Source: Lolium rigidum (lineage: Eukaryota; Streptophyta; Magnoliopsida; Poales; Poaceae). Taken from it: a DNA stretch of 64,000 nucleotides. The stretch lies in NCBI RefSeq assembly GCF_022539505.1, contig NC_061509.1, forward strand, positions 212,746,254 to 212,810,253, given 5' to 3'. The notes beneath the pieces were generated by a model, which worked only from the letters and a program-made list of their open reading frames with translations, was not told the origin of the DNA and made no database searches. How positions within the stretch are numbered: the first letter of the stretch is position 1; each line of letters starts with the position of its first letter. A program made the translations under genes and the position numbers. Of the stretch, positions 1-10,690 are shown in pieces.

Positions 1-907
1 TGTTTCACTTCACATCACACAAACATACAAATGCAACCTTGATTTGTTCAACCTATATTCCTTAAACCTAGGAAAGTTGCCACTCATTCCATTTTTCGAA
101 CAAGCGGATTAACTAGGCTTCTAAGGTAGAGTTCCATAAGGGAGGTCTATATAAAGGAGGGTGGGACAGATGGTTTAGAGTTGATCCATTCACCACAACC
201 ATCCACCGCAGCTGCCACTCCTCTCATGTTCAAAATGCACTTGTGGACCTAGCAGTCTGGTGTGTGATGCTTCCTCCCCGTACATGTAGATACCTTCGAG
301 GCATTGCACTTGTAGCGCTTCGACGAGCCACACGAGAGGACTTGTTCATGGGACACGACAACATGGACGAGGAAACCACATGGCTAAACTTATTTCCTTT
401 CCTGATAAATGGGCCCCGCATGATATTCAGTGAAAGTTTAGATGCAAAACAATGTTGATTCGTCACCTATTATGACAAATGCGGGCAACCTATCCGGAAG
501 GTGCTACTGTTTACCCATAACGAAAAACAAAACCGTCTTGCATTAAAGTACATGCATGTATCTCTAGATCATGTTTTATATTTGTAAAATACCTAGGGAT
601 TTGAGGTTAATTTATATTATATTTATGAAATTAACGATCTAGGATACAGAGAGGACATATAAACCAGGGATCCATCACGTGGGACCTACAAACCAATTCA
701 AGTTTCAGATTTCACACACACATAACGGCATCCATTACGTGCTTGTAAATTTATTTTTAGAATTTTCTGAACTCTAGAAATATGACTTCCGAAGATACGT
801 CAACTTTTCTCGCGGCACCACCTCCTTACATGTGCGCCTCCCTATTGGGTTCACCAGCCCTTGGGTTCCAAATTCCCTCTACCCAAGCTTCCCCGTTTTC
901 AGCTTAG
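1..907. other. Left flank, no gene recognised
   Basis: I see no supported gene here. The only open frames are short, overlapping and on both strands near 230-466, with no recognisable motif. The sequence is AT-rich and ends at the duplicated CTCAC target of the next element. Confidence 0.6.
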
Positions 908-912
908 CTCAC

Positions 913-1259
913 TGTCAGGACCAGTCAATGACAGCGACGTTCATCAGCAACGGAAGGCCCGGATCGCCCTCTTCGAAGATCGACGGCTAGGATGTCTTTA
1001 TCTTTTTGAACTGCCTTTTTCGCGCGCTAAGCGTGTTTAAGTTGTAATAAGCACCAAACCTGTTAATCTGTGTGGTCCTGCTCTTTGGCTATAAAAAGAG
1101 TAGGAGAGGGAGGATGGGAGGCACGCATAATGAAAACCCTAATTTATCTTCCAGTTTTGCACTTTATCTTTACTTAGTTGTGTAGATCTGAGCCACCGGA
1201 GCTCCACCTTCTTCCCCTTCTCCGGCCATGACCAAGTCTTGACCCCCGGGGTCCTGACA
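913..1259 (+). repeat. 5' LTR of outer gypsy element
   Basis: The LTR starts TGTCAGGACC and ends GTCCTGACA, so its ends are inverted repeats of each other. A TATA-like CTATAAAAAG lies near 1090. It differs from the 3' LTR (24078-24425) at about six positions by eye, mostly C/T or G/A transitions plus one indel. Confidence 0.93.
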
Positions 1260-1262
1260 AGG

Positions 1263-1274
1263 TGGTATCAGAGC
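1263..1274 (+). other. Primer-binding site, initiator Met-tRNA type
   Basis: TGGTATCAGAGC follows the 5' LTR after a 3-bp spacer and is the standard complement of the 3' end of plant initiator methionine tRNA. It primes minus-strand cDNA synthesis. Confidence 0.92.
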
Positions 1275-1344
1275 GAGACGAATCCCTCCCTCCCTCTCCC
1301 CGCTCCATCAAGCTACCCACCCTCCTACCCCAGCTTCCGCCACC

Positions 1345-3834
1345 ATGCCAGCAGACACCAGATCCCGATCCGTCTCACGCGAGCGCCGCGCCCGTGGTGA
1401 AGGCCGCGCCGCCACGACGGAGGAAGATGATCCCGAGGATGAACAACGCATGGCCTGGCTTCCGCGTGAGGTCCGCGCCATCCGCCGCCGCCTCGACAGG
1501 CACGAGCAAGCCTCCGCCGACACCTCGGCCGCTCTGGTCGCGATGCAGGGTGAGATGTCTCGCATGACCCAGATGCTAGCTGCTTTGTTTACATCGATGC
1601 CGTATGCGAGCGCCGCCGCGATTGCACCCTCCTCCCTCCCCAGCCTCGCCGCCAGCCAAACCACAACCCAAAGCCACCTCCTTTCCACGCCACCACCACT
1701 GTCCCACGTCTCCCTGTCACCGATCTTAGAGGTTACCACACCGGCACCAACCCCGGTCACCACCCTTCCAACACCACCCCAATTCGGCGCCTTGACGCCG
1801 GAGAACCTGCCTCACCCAACCTATCCACCTAAAGCCACAACCTTTGCACCACCCACGACGCCAGTTTACACCTACACTGCGCCGCTCGTCGCTACCTCTA
1901 TCGTCAACACCACACCACCACCGATCCATCACATCCACCAAATGTCCAATCCAAATACAAACCCACAGATGTACCAACAAACACATCCCTCCTCCATCCC
2001 CAACACCAGCCAAAACCCATATTTCCCACATCAGTATCACCCTCCTTTCAGCCAAACTCAACACCTACCACCCCCTCCTATCACACAGCAACCACCGCCA
2101 CAGATCCCTACCACATACCACACCCAGCAAAACCATCCAAGCTACACACCACCACAACCTCCCCAGCGATTTCCTCAACCACAACAGACCCAAACCAATT
2201 ATGAAGTGCACTTGCGTACACCACATGTTGAATTGCCTATTTTCCTAGGTGAAGCTCCAAGAGCGTGGTTGCTTGAGTGTGAAGATATTCTGGAATTGGT
2301 CAATATCCCGACAGAACATAGAGTGAATTGGGGCCTGGCACACATAAGGGGACAAGCAAAAACATGGATAAGCACCTCTGGTCTGAACTTGTACACGCTC
2401 TCATGGGAACAACTAAGCCAAGTGCTCATCGACCGCTTTCCTGATGCAGTCTCAAATGATCCTATGGATCAACTGCAGTTGCTCAAGCAGGTGACAACAG
2501 TCAATGCCTATATTGATTCATATGAAACATGGATGACTCAAATGAAGAGGGAAAGAAATTACTTACCCCAGGACTTCTTTGTTGACCGTTTTATTAGTGG
2601 ACTGAAGGAAACTATCAAGCACCAGGTGCAATGCCAAAAACCTGAATCCCTTCTATCTGCATATTGGTATGCCAGGCAATATGAAAAAGCCTCTAACTCT
2701 GCTGTCAGACGTCCTGGACAATTCATTGCACCGGGTCGAGCCCCTCCCCAACAAAACAGACCGATTCTACCCAGAGACAACGGAAACAGGGTAGCAAATG
2801 ACAGGGTTAGAGAACCACGCAAATGTTGGTACTGTCCAGAAAATTGGATTATTGGTCACAAATGCCAACCCATGATCAGGGCTTTACAGGTAATTGAAAT
2901 GCAAGGCAATGAGCTAGATGAGGAGATACCTGCTGCAGAGGAGATGCAACTACTCCCTGCTGACATGCAACCAGTACCACCAATTGAGGCAATCCCTGAG
3001 GCACCAGCAGCACCAGAAAAATTAATAAATATATCCTCTGCAGCTTACACTGGATGTCCTGGTGACTCCACAATATCTCTATTATTGAGAATGAAGCAAG
3101 CACAAGCAGTTGCATTAGCTGATACAGGCAGTACTGACACATTCATGGACCTCAAGTTTGCTCAAACTCACAATATTCCTTTAACTGCAACCAAACAGAG
3201 GACAGTCAAAGTAGCTGGTGGTGGTACCCTATCCTCTACTGCTACAGCTTATGACTGCCAATTCAGTATACAGGGCCACAAATTCACCACCAATTTCAAA
3301 ATATTGGAGCTCCAAGGAGCAGATATCATTTTGGGGGTTAATTGGTTCAAGCAGCATAATCCTGTCACCTTTGATTTCCTCAAGAGGCAACTCACAATTG
3401 GAGTAGATGGCAAGGTGCTTACACTAAAAGATCACCTTTTTCCCACAGACAAGCTCCTTATTTCCTCAGAGAAATGCAACAAATTGATTGCTAAAGGAGC
3501 CTCAGGATGGCTCTACAATGTGCACACTGAAACTGTCGAAACTGAAGAAATACAGTCCTGTGTATCTGAGCCTGTCAAGGCACTCTTACACCAATTTCAA
3601 GATATTTTCCAAACACCAGTTGGTCTGCCACCACCAAGAGATTGTGATCATCAAATTCGCTTGTTACCTGATGCCAAACCACCTAACATCAGGCCTTACA
3701 GAATGTCACACGGCCAAAAGAATGCTGTTCAACAAGTGATCAAGGAAATGTTAAAAAATAAGGAAATTAGGCTCAGCAAAAGCCCTTTCTCCTCTCCTGT
3801 GATATTGGTTAGAAAAAAGGATAAATCTTGGTGA
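1345..3834 (+). pseudogene. Outer element gag-protease and start of RT (stopped by TGA)
   Basis: This is the first 829 codons of the gag-pol polyprotein. A long Pro/Thr/Gln-rich stretch (residues ~95-280) precedes the capsid-like retrotransposon gag domain (~290-450). A chromovirus-type zinc knuckle follows, with Cys494, Cys497, His505 and Cys507 in the motif CWYCPENWIIGHKC. The aspartic protease active site is DTG at residue 593. RT begins near 770 and contains the SPFSSPVILVRKKD motif. The ATG at 1345 sits in a good context (CCACCATGC) about 70 bp after the primer-binding site. The frame ends at a TGA at 3832-3834 inside the RT core where the family normally has Arg, and the same frame stays open directly afterwards. 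It is therefore a nonsense-mutated coding region rather than a separate gene. Confidence 0.9.
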
Positions 3835-5330
3835 CTCTGTGTGGATTTCAGAGCCCTCAATGCCTTAACTACCAAGAACAAATTTCCAATCCCTGTCATA
3901 GAGGATTTACTGGATGAACTACAAGGAGCAATCATTTTCTCCAAGTTTGATTTAAAATCTGGATACCACCAGATAAGAATGCATGAGGCAGACATACACA
4001 AGACTGGATTCTCCACACATCTAGGGCACTATGAGTATCTCGTAATGCCTTTTGGCTTGTGCAATGCACCTGCCACCTTCCAGGAGCTAATGAACACCAT
4101 ATTCTCTAAATACCTGAGACAGTTTGTTCTGGTATTTTTTGATGACATCCTCATATACAGCAAATCACCAGAAGAGCACATAGAACACCTGAAGATTGTG
4201 CTTAACATTCTCAGAATGCATGACCTCAAAGCAAAAATCTCTAAGTGCCACTTTGAACAGCCACAGATAGAATACTTGGGACAAATTATCTCTGGCAGAG
4301 GGGTAGCTACTGATCCATCCAAGATAGAAGACATCCTCAATTGGCCAGTCCCTCAGTGCATCAAACAATTAAGAGGATTTCTGGGCCTCACTGGTTACTA
4401 CAGAAGATTCATTCCTGGGTATGCACACATTTGTCAACCATTGCATGCTGTCCTGAAGAAGAATGCCTACCAGTGGACTTCTGAACAAAACAAGGCTTTC
4501 GAACAACTGAAGCAAACCATGTCACAGCCACCACTATTGGCATTACCTGACTTCAAGCTCCCTTTCATCTTAGAAACTAATGCTAGCCACACAGGTATAG
4601 GAGCTGTACTCATGCAACAGTGAAGACCATTGGCATATTTCAGCAAATGCTTGGGCCCTACAAATGCAGATAAATCTGTATATGAAAAAGAAGCCATGGC
4701 TATTCTGGAAGCATTGAAGAAGTGGAGACACTATTTCTTGGGAAACAAACTGATCATCAGGACTGATCAAAGCAGTCTAAAATACCTAGCAAGCCAGAAA
4801 CTCTTAGAGGGAATACAGCACAAACTAATGTTGAAGCTACTGGAATTCGACTTCTCCATCCAGTACAAAAAAGGGTGTGAGAATAGGGCAGCAGATGCAC
4901 TGTCAAGGAAATTCCAACCTGTGGAACACACACTACCAGAAGCAACTCAACAAACCACTTGCAGTGCCATCACTCTAGCAACACCTACCTGGGCAACAGA
5001 TATCACTAACTCCTACATAGGAGACACTGATTGCTCCAAACTGCTACAAGAAGTTGCTATCAACCCTATCAGCCATGCAAACTACACAGTACAAGCTGGA
5101 ATATTGAGATTCAAAGGAAGAATGGTTATTGGTTCCTCCACTGACCTCAGGAAGAAACTATTTGATACCTTTCATTCCTCTGCTATTGGGGATCACTCAG
5201 GCAACAGAGTTACTTACCAGAAACTGAAACAACTATTCTTCTGGCCCAAGATGAAGCAACACCTGGAACAACTAATAGCTGCTTGTCCTGTGTGTCAAAT
5301 TTCAAAGACTGAAAAAGTGCAATATCCTGG
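3835..5330 (+). pseudogene. Outer element RT, RNase H and N-terminal integrase
   Basis: This continues in the frame of the gag-protease ORF. RT motifs include [11 protein letters not shown] and the catalytic FFDD (Asp codons at 4141-4146). RNase H starts with ETNAS at 4573-4587, where gypsy elements normally have ETDA, so a catalytic Asp has become Asn. A second nonsense codon (TGA, 4621-4623) interrupts RNase H where Gly is expected. The integrase zinc domain (HHCC) is visible, with FHSSAIGDHSG and CPVC near 5172-5295. The frame is then cut at 5330 by the inner LTR retrotransposon and resumes at 22957. Confidence 0.88.
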
Positions 5331-5656
5331 TGTTATCACCAGAATTTGACCGGATCAGAGGTGGGCCGCGATTAAAGATGGGCTTGAAGAATACATATGG
5401 AAGAAATACATGAATCGGCCTTGTATACAAAGTTTGGGCTAGTTTGCCCGTGTATCTGTAAATATAGTAGGATACGTGTCGGTTAGATAGAGTTTGGCTC
5501 GTGCCCGGTTGGGATTATTCCCACGTTAGAAAGTCTACGGACTATAAATATGTATCTAGGGTTTATGAAATAAACAACAATCACGTTCACCACAAACCAA
5601 TCTAGGCGCATCGCCAACTCCCTTGTCTCGAGGGTTTCTTCCGGTAAGCATCATGC

Positions 5657-5685
5657 TGCCTAGATCGCATCTTGCGATCTAGGCA
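5657..5685. other. Perfect 13-bp hairpin in inner LTR
   Basis: The arm TGCCTAGATCGCA (5657-5669), a 3-nt loop and the exact reverse complement (5673-5685) form a perfect stem about 110 bp downstream of the TATA box. It is unchanged in the 3' LTR at 22116-22144. Confidence 0.85.
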
Positions 5686-5825
5686 AGACACGTTTATTCG
5701 CTGTTCATGCGTTGCTCGTGCTGAAGCCTTGTTGATGGCGAGCAACGTAGTTATCATAGATGTGTTAGGGTTAGCATTGTTTCATCGTGCCATATGCTTT
5801 CGTCCGTGCAACCCTTAGACGTCTA

Positions 5826-5860
5826 GCCGCCCTTACACCTATCTTGGGTGTAAGGGCGGC
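5826..5860. other. 14-bp hairpin in inner LTR
   Basis: The arm GCCGCCCTTACACC (5826-5839) pairs perfectly with 5847-5860 across a 7-nt loop. The copy in the 3' LTR (near 22285-22319) has one mismatch. It resembles a transcript-level stem-loop; its function is unknown. Confidence 0.8.
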
Positions 5861-6494
5861 ACCCCGCTTGATCATTATTTAGTAGATCCGATCCGTTATG
5901 ATTGCTCCTTGTTCTTCAAGGATTAGTTCAATATCTGCATAGTTAGGCCTTACAAACGGGTTGAAGGATCCAGTGGCGCGTAGGGTGTAGTTTGCTAACC
6001 CTAGACAGGATGTTCCGGGGATCAACTTCATGTTAGTTTTTAGGCCTTGTCTAGGGTCGGTTTACGATCACCGTGCGTGGCCTCCAGGCTCAATCACGCG
6101 TAGGATGTTCCGATTATGTGGTGAAAACCCTAAATCGTAGTAGGTCGTTTTAGCTTTATTTTGATCAAGCAGGACCACCATGTGATCGTACACCTCGTAC
6201 GAATCGTGGGTGGATCGGCTCCTTGAGCTGATTCACAGGAAAACCTGAGAGCCGATCGAGGCTCGTATTTAATGTTTACGTGTATGCCATGCAGGAAACT
6301 AAGCGAGGAAAATCCATCACCTTCCTGACCAGGTATAGGTCAGGTGGCACGCCCTTGCACCAGCATCGGACGTGCGTGCCGAAGTCTTTGCGGGCCGTCG
6401 CTCGAGGGACCAGGGCCAGCCGCAGTCCCGGGAGCCTCCCGGCTCTACCGTGTTGCCCGTCGCTGCTCGCCGGTGGGTTTCGACCGCAACACAT

Positions 6495-6513
6495 TTCGGC
6501 ACGCCCGGTGGGA
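6495..6513 (+). other. Putative primer-binding site of inner gypsy element
   Basis: TTCGGCACGCCCGGTGGGA follows the 5' LTR by a few bases, in the place of a tRNA primer site. Similar sequence occupies this place in other Triticeae gypsy elements as I recall. I cannot assign the tRNA. Confidence 0.6.
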
Positions 6514-6552
6514 CAGCCTTCGACATCAACCGCATCGCCATCTACATCCGAG

Positions 6553-8830
6553 ATGGCGGAAGGCATTCCGAGCCACGTACGAGGATCCGACCGAGGAGCT
6601 CAAGAAGAAGTATGACGAGGTCAAAGCGATCCTCGAAGCCGACCTCATCGGCTCTTTCCGGAGAACCCGCTCACACGGCATCGGGTGGAAAGGGTTCTCA
6701 CCTGAAGGCGCGCTCGATGGAGTGGACCCGTCCGCCCCGTCGGAAGAACGCACCGGTCTCTCGCGTCGGGAGATTAATTTCATGGTAGCTCATTCGCCGC
6801 ACCGCCATTCCGAGAGCCTCGGTGAACACTTTGGAGCGTGTCGCTCTTCGGGTGATCCAGAAATCATGAGGCATCGCACTCTCCGTCGGACCAGCTCTAG
6901 GGACTCACCAAGGAGAGATGCCACTCCAGTCCCGACCACCACCGCCATTCGCGTTGGCAGCACCGTGAAGTGCCGAGTTCACCGGCATACGTCGTCTACA
7001 AGATCGGTGGTGACCCTAGTGATTACCAGCTCTTGCATGAGGCGCCTAAGGAGATCCCTCACGGATACACGTGCACATACGTGCCGACCGCAGTAATCGG
7101 GCACTCACGAACCGACCGCAACGAACAGGGACTTCGGAACAGCAGGAGGAACTTCGGGAACAGATCTTGAGAAGCGGACGTGGCTAGCTAAGTATGCCAC
7201 TCCGATAAACCTCCGCAGCCCAACTCCTGCAGCTTGGCTCGGAGCTTGAGAAGCAAGTGTGGCTGGCTAAGTATGCCACTCCGGCAAATCTTCGTAGTTC
7301 GACTCCTGCAGCCAGCACCGCGGATCAGATCAGTACAATCTTGAGAGACCAGCTCGGCATGGTGCCGAAAAGGAGGGCAATCGGCTATTCCAAGCCGTAC
7401 CCCAACGAGTACGAGTTGATCCCACTACCACCCAAATATCGGCTCCCTGAATTCTCCAAATTTAGTGGATCGGATGGTTCCAGCCTCAATCGAGCATGTG
7501 AGCCGATATTTGGCACAGCTGGGCACGATCTCAAAGCATCGGATGAGCTGCGTGTGAGGTTCTTCGCACGATCCCTCACGGGATCGGCTTTCGGGTGGTA
7601 CACATCGCTGCCACCGGACTCAATCCGGACTTGGAAGCAGCTGGAGGAGCGAGTTCCACATGCAGTATCACTCGGAGGCTTCCGAGGCCGGCATTGCCGA
7701 TCTAGCACAAGTACGACGAAGCGCGGGGAAACAAGTGTCGAATACATCCGGCGCTTCAGGACCGTTAGGAACCGATGCTATTCGGCTCGTGTGACCGAAA
7801 AAGAAGCGATCGAGTTGGCGGTGGTGGGTCTCGCATCACCGATCAAGGATGTGGCCTCCCAAGCGTACTACCCTTCACCGGCGCACATGGTGCGTAGGCT
7901 GTCATTATATGAACGAGCGCCACCCGTATGTATACCGGGATAAATTCAAGCGTGCGGTGGTCCCGGTTGAGGCAGATGAAGATGAAGGCTCCGCGGGAGA
8001 TCAAGAGGTAGAAGTGGCTGAATGGACTCTGGGGGCAAGCCCCGTGTCCCGCAAGTGGGTTAAGCCACAAGGTCCTCCAAGAGGGTTTGACTTCGACGTT
8101 ACCAAGGCCGAGCAAATTTTCGACCTCTTACTTAAGGAGAAGCAGCTAAGGCTACCCGAAGGCCACAAGATCCCCACGGCGCAGAGCTGAACGGAAAGCC
8201 ATACCGCAAGTGGCATAACACGTTCACCCATGCCACCAACGACCGCAGGGTGTGGCGTCAGCGGATCCAAATGGCGATAGAACAAGGGCGTCTAATTTTC
8301 AGCCGATACGCCATGAAAGTCGACACACACCCCTTCCCCGCCGTTAACATGGTGGAGTGCACTTACCCTGGGAAGTGCCAGCCAGGTTTCTCGTTCAACA
8401 TCAACATGGTAGGACCTGGGCACCACCCTGGTAGACAGAGACGAGGGCAGCTGCTCTCATAGCAAGGACACAGAGGAAGCCGTTCCACGCGATCGGCTCC
8501 GGCACGATGGCAAGCGCTACGTCACAGAGGGAGAAGTGAAGAATGTGAGATATCAGCGACCCCTCTCTGATCACCTCCTCAACAAATACGTGAGTCAATA
8601 CGACCAACGCCGACGATACGACAACGATGACGAAAGAGATCGTCTGGCTAGCAGGTACGCCAGGAGACATCGTCGGCATGATCGCGACGAGGAGAGATAT
8701 GAGCGCCACGCCAAGGAAGAATCAAGAGAGCAAGACGACGTGGATAGGCACCGGGACCGTCCCTTCTTCGTACACTCGCCGGGATTCAGGAATGAGCCGA
8801 TTGCCTACAATCGGCAATCGCCCGTAATGT
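6553..8830 (+). pseudogene. Inner element gag, several frameshifts
   Basis: Gag-like coding is spread over all three frames. A start with MAEGIPSHVR lies at 6553. A Lys/Glu-rich stretch (YEDPTEELKKKYDEVKAI) follows near 6580, in another frame. The recognisable retrotransposon gag domain runs over 7390-7940 with motifs YRLPEFSKFSGSDGSS, LRVRFFARSLTGSAFGWYTS and SVEYIRRFRTVRNRCYS, and changes frame again. A further gag segment with the motif PRGFDFDVTKAEQIFDLL lies near 8080, and an Arg/Asp-rich tail reaches 8830. Multiple shifts and stops show it is dead. Confidence 0.8.
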
Positions 8831-8860
8831 AGACAGAAGAAGAAGAAGGATGCAGCTAAC

Positions 8861-9467
8861 GTGTCCGTGTTCAAACGTCTAGGGACTCTCCCGCCTCGGA
8901 ACAAGCACGCTGAGTCCTCTCGGGTGGAAGATCTCGAGGAATTAGAAGACGATGATGAAGAACAAGAAGATAAGTACCACCGGCCAAGGTGGTGCCCTGA
9001 TGGACTCAGCCGTTCCCAAAAGCGTAGGGTTCAGCGACTACGTGGTTTGGAGGAAGACGAAAGGTTATTCCTGCACACGTTAAGGAAGGCGCGGCCCGAT
9101 CCGGCCGCGAAAATTCAGCCGAACTCGGACAAAGAAGGACGGCCACAAAAGAAAGAGTGGCGCCCTGTACAAAAGAAAGCCAATGATGAGACATCGGCTG
9201 GCACAAACATGGTATTCATCCTTCCGACGGAGTTTAGCGCTCCGAGATTAGACGAAGCACCCGTGGCACAACTTGACTGCGGCCCACGGCCAGCTATCTT
9301 TGAGAAGCCACGAGAAAGAAGCTACGTACATCCGAAGGCCCCGTACTTGCGAGGTTATATCAATGGGCAGCCTGTCAACAAGATGCTGGTGGACACCGGA
9401 GCGGCAGTCAACATTATGCCATACTCCATGCTACGTCGGTTGGGACGCTCTAGCTCGAATCTGATCA
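8861..9467 (+). pseudogene. Inner element protease, 5' part
   Basis: An acidic linker is followed by a retropepsin-like domain with the active site LVDTGAAVNIMPYSMLRRLG near 9388-9440. The frame is cut after residues SSNLI at 9467 by the CACTA transposon and resumes at 19001. Removing the transposon and one TCA copy leaves the frame continuous, so this insertion is itself the break. Confidence 0.85.
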
Positions 9468-9894
9468 CACTACAAGAAAAGTTCTGATAGACAACGTCTC
9501 AAAATCGTCCGCTAAGGGGTATTTTTCGTCGCCCATGGGCCTAACCCGACGATATGGGTTCTGTTGTGGAAACTGCGTCAGGCAAAGTCCAACGACGTTT
9601 TTTCGGTCCGTCGCGCTTGGGCGCCCTTCCGCCACGGAAAATCGGACCGTTGCGCAAGTGTTTCCGGAGCCCGTTGACCGCCGACGTCATGCAACCGACA
9701 CGTGGCGACGCCGTTAACCGGCAGCTAACGGCGTTAACCGGCCGAAACCCCGTGGTAGATGGTAGGCCCACACGAGGCCTGCCACGTCGTAAGCGGGCCG
9801 GGCCAGCTGACATAGTTTGGCCGGTCAACTATATAGCTGGGCCGGTCCATTAGTTACGTGGGCCGGGCCTAACCTCTAAGGTTGACCGGTCAAA

Positions 9895-10690
9895 ACTTAA
9901 ATGGGCCGGCCCATTTAGCATGTGGGGTCCACCTTACAGCCTATCGGGCCGGCCCAAGAAGCAAGTGGCCGGGCCGAAACACAAGTGGGTCCCACTTTCC
10001 CGTTAAAGGGCCGGCCCATTTAGTGTGTGGGGTCCACCGTGTAGCAAGTGGGCCGGCCAAAAACACAGTGGGTCCCACTTTCCAGCTAAAGGGTCGGCCC
10101 ATTTAGTATGTGGGGTCCACCATATAGCAAGTGGGCCGGCCCAACAAGATAGTGGGCCGGCCAAAAACACAGTGGGTCCCACTTTCCCGTTAAAGGGCCG
10201 ACCCATTTGGTGTGTGGGGTCCACCATATAGCAAGTGGGCCGGCCCAACAAGATAGCGGGCCGGCCAAAAGCACAGTGGGTCCCACCTTCCTCGTTAAAA
10301 GGCCGGCCCATTTAGTATGTGGGGTCCACCATATAGCAAGTGGGCCGGCCCAACAAGATAGCGGGCCGGCCAAAAACACATGTGGGTCCCACCTTCCCGT
10401 TAAAGGGCCGGCCCATTTAGTATGTGGGGTCCACCATATAGCAAGTGGGCCGGCCCAACAAGATAGTGGGCCGGGCCAAAAGCACATGTGGGTCCCACCT
10501 TCCTGTTAAAGGGCCGGCCCATTTACCATGTGGGACCACCATATACCAAATAGGCTGGCCCAACAAGATAGCGGGCCGGCCCAATAAGCATGTGGATCCC
10601 ACTATCGTGTAACCGGGCCGGCCTACTAAAGAAGTGGGCCGGCCCAAAATGAAAGTGGGTCCCACACTACCGTAAGTGGGCCGGCCCAAT
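9895..10690. repeat. Left subterminal array of the CACTA element
   Basis: About seven copies of a ~105-bp unit contain the palindromes GGGCCGGCCC and GTGGGTCCCAC and the shared segment GTGGGGTCCACC (near 9925, 10031, 10112, 10219, 10321, 10428 and in altered form 10530). Subterminal repeats in this family bind the TNPA-type transposase subunit (established for En/Spm). The palindromic cores are candidate binding sites. Confidence 0.85.

Larger units (their letters stand above)
5331..6491 (+). repeat. 5' LTR of inner gypsy element
   Basis: A CTATAAATA TATA box lies near 5540, followed closely by a GAAATAAAC polyadenylation-like signal near 5566. Two strong hairpins lie downstream at 5657-5685 and 5826-5860. 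The LTR is 1161 bp and matches 21789-22951. Confidence 0.92.

Noticed and set aside
1308..2064. Minus-strand frames over the outer gag
   Set aside because: Shadows of the Pro/Thr-rich gag leader on the plus strand.
9895..10690. CRISPR-like array
   Set aside because: Direct repeats are long, imperfect and palindromic, without regular unique spacers, and sit at a CACTA end in a plant genome.
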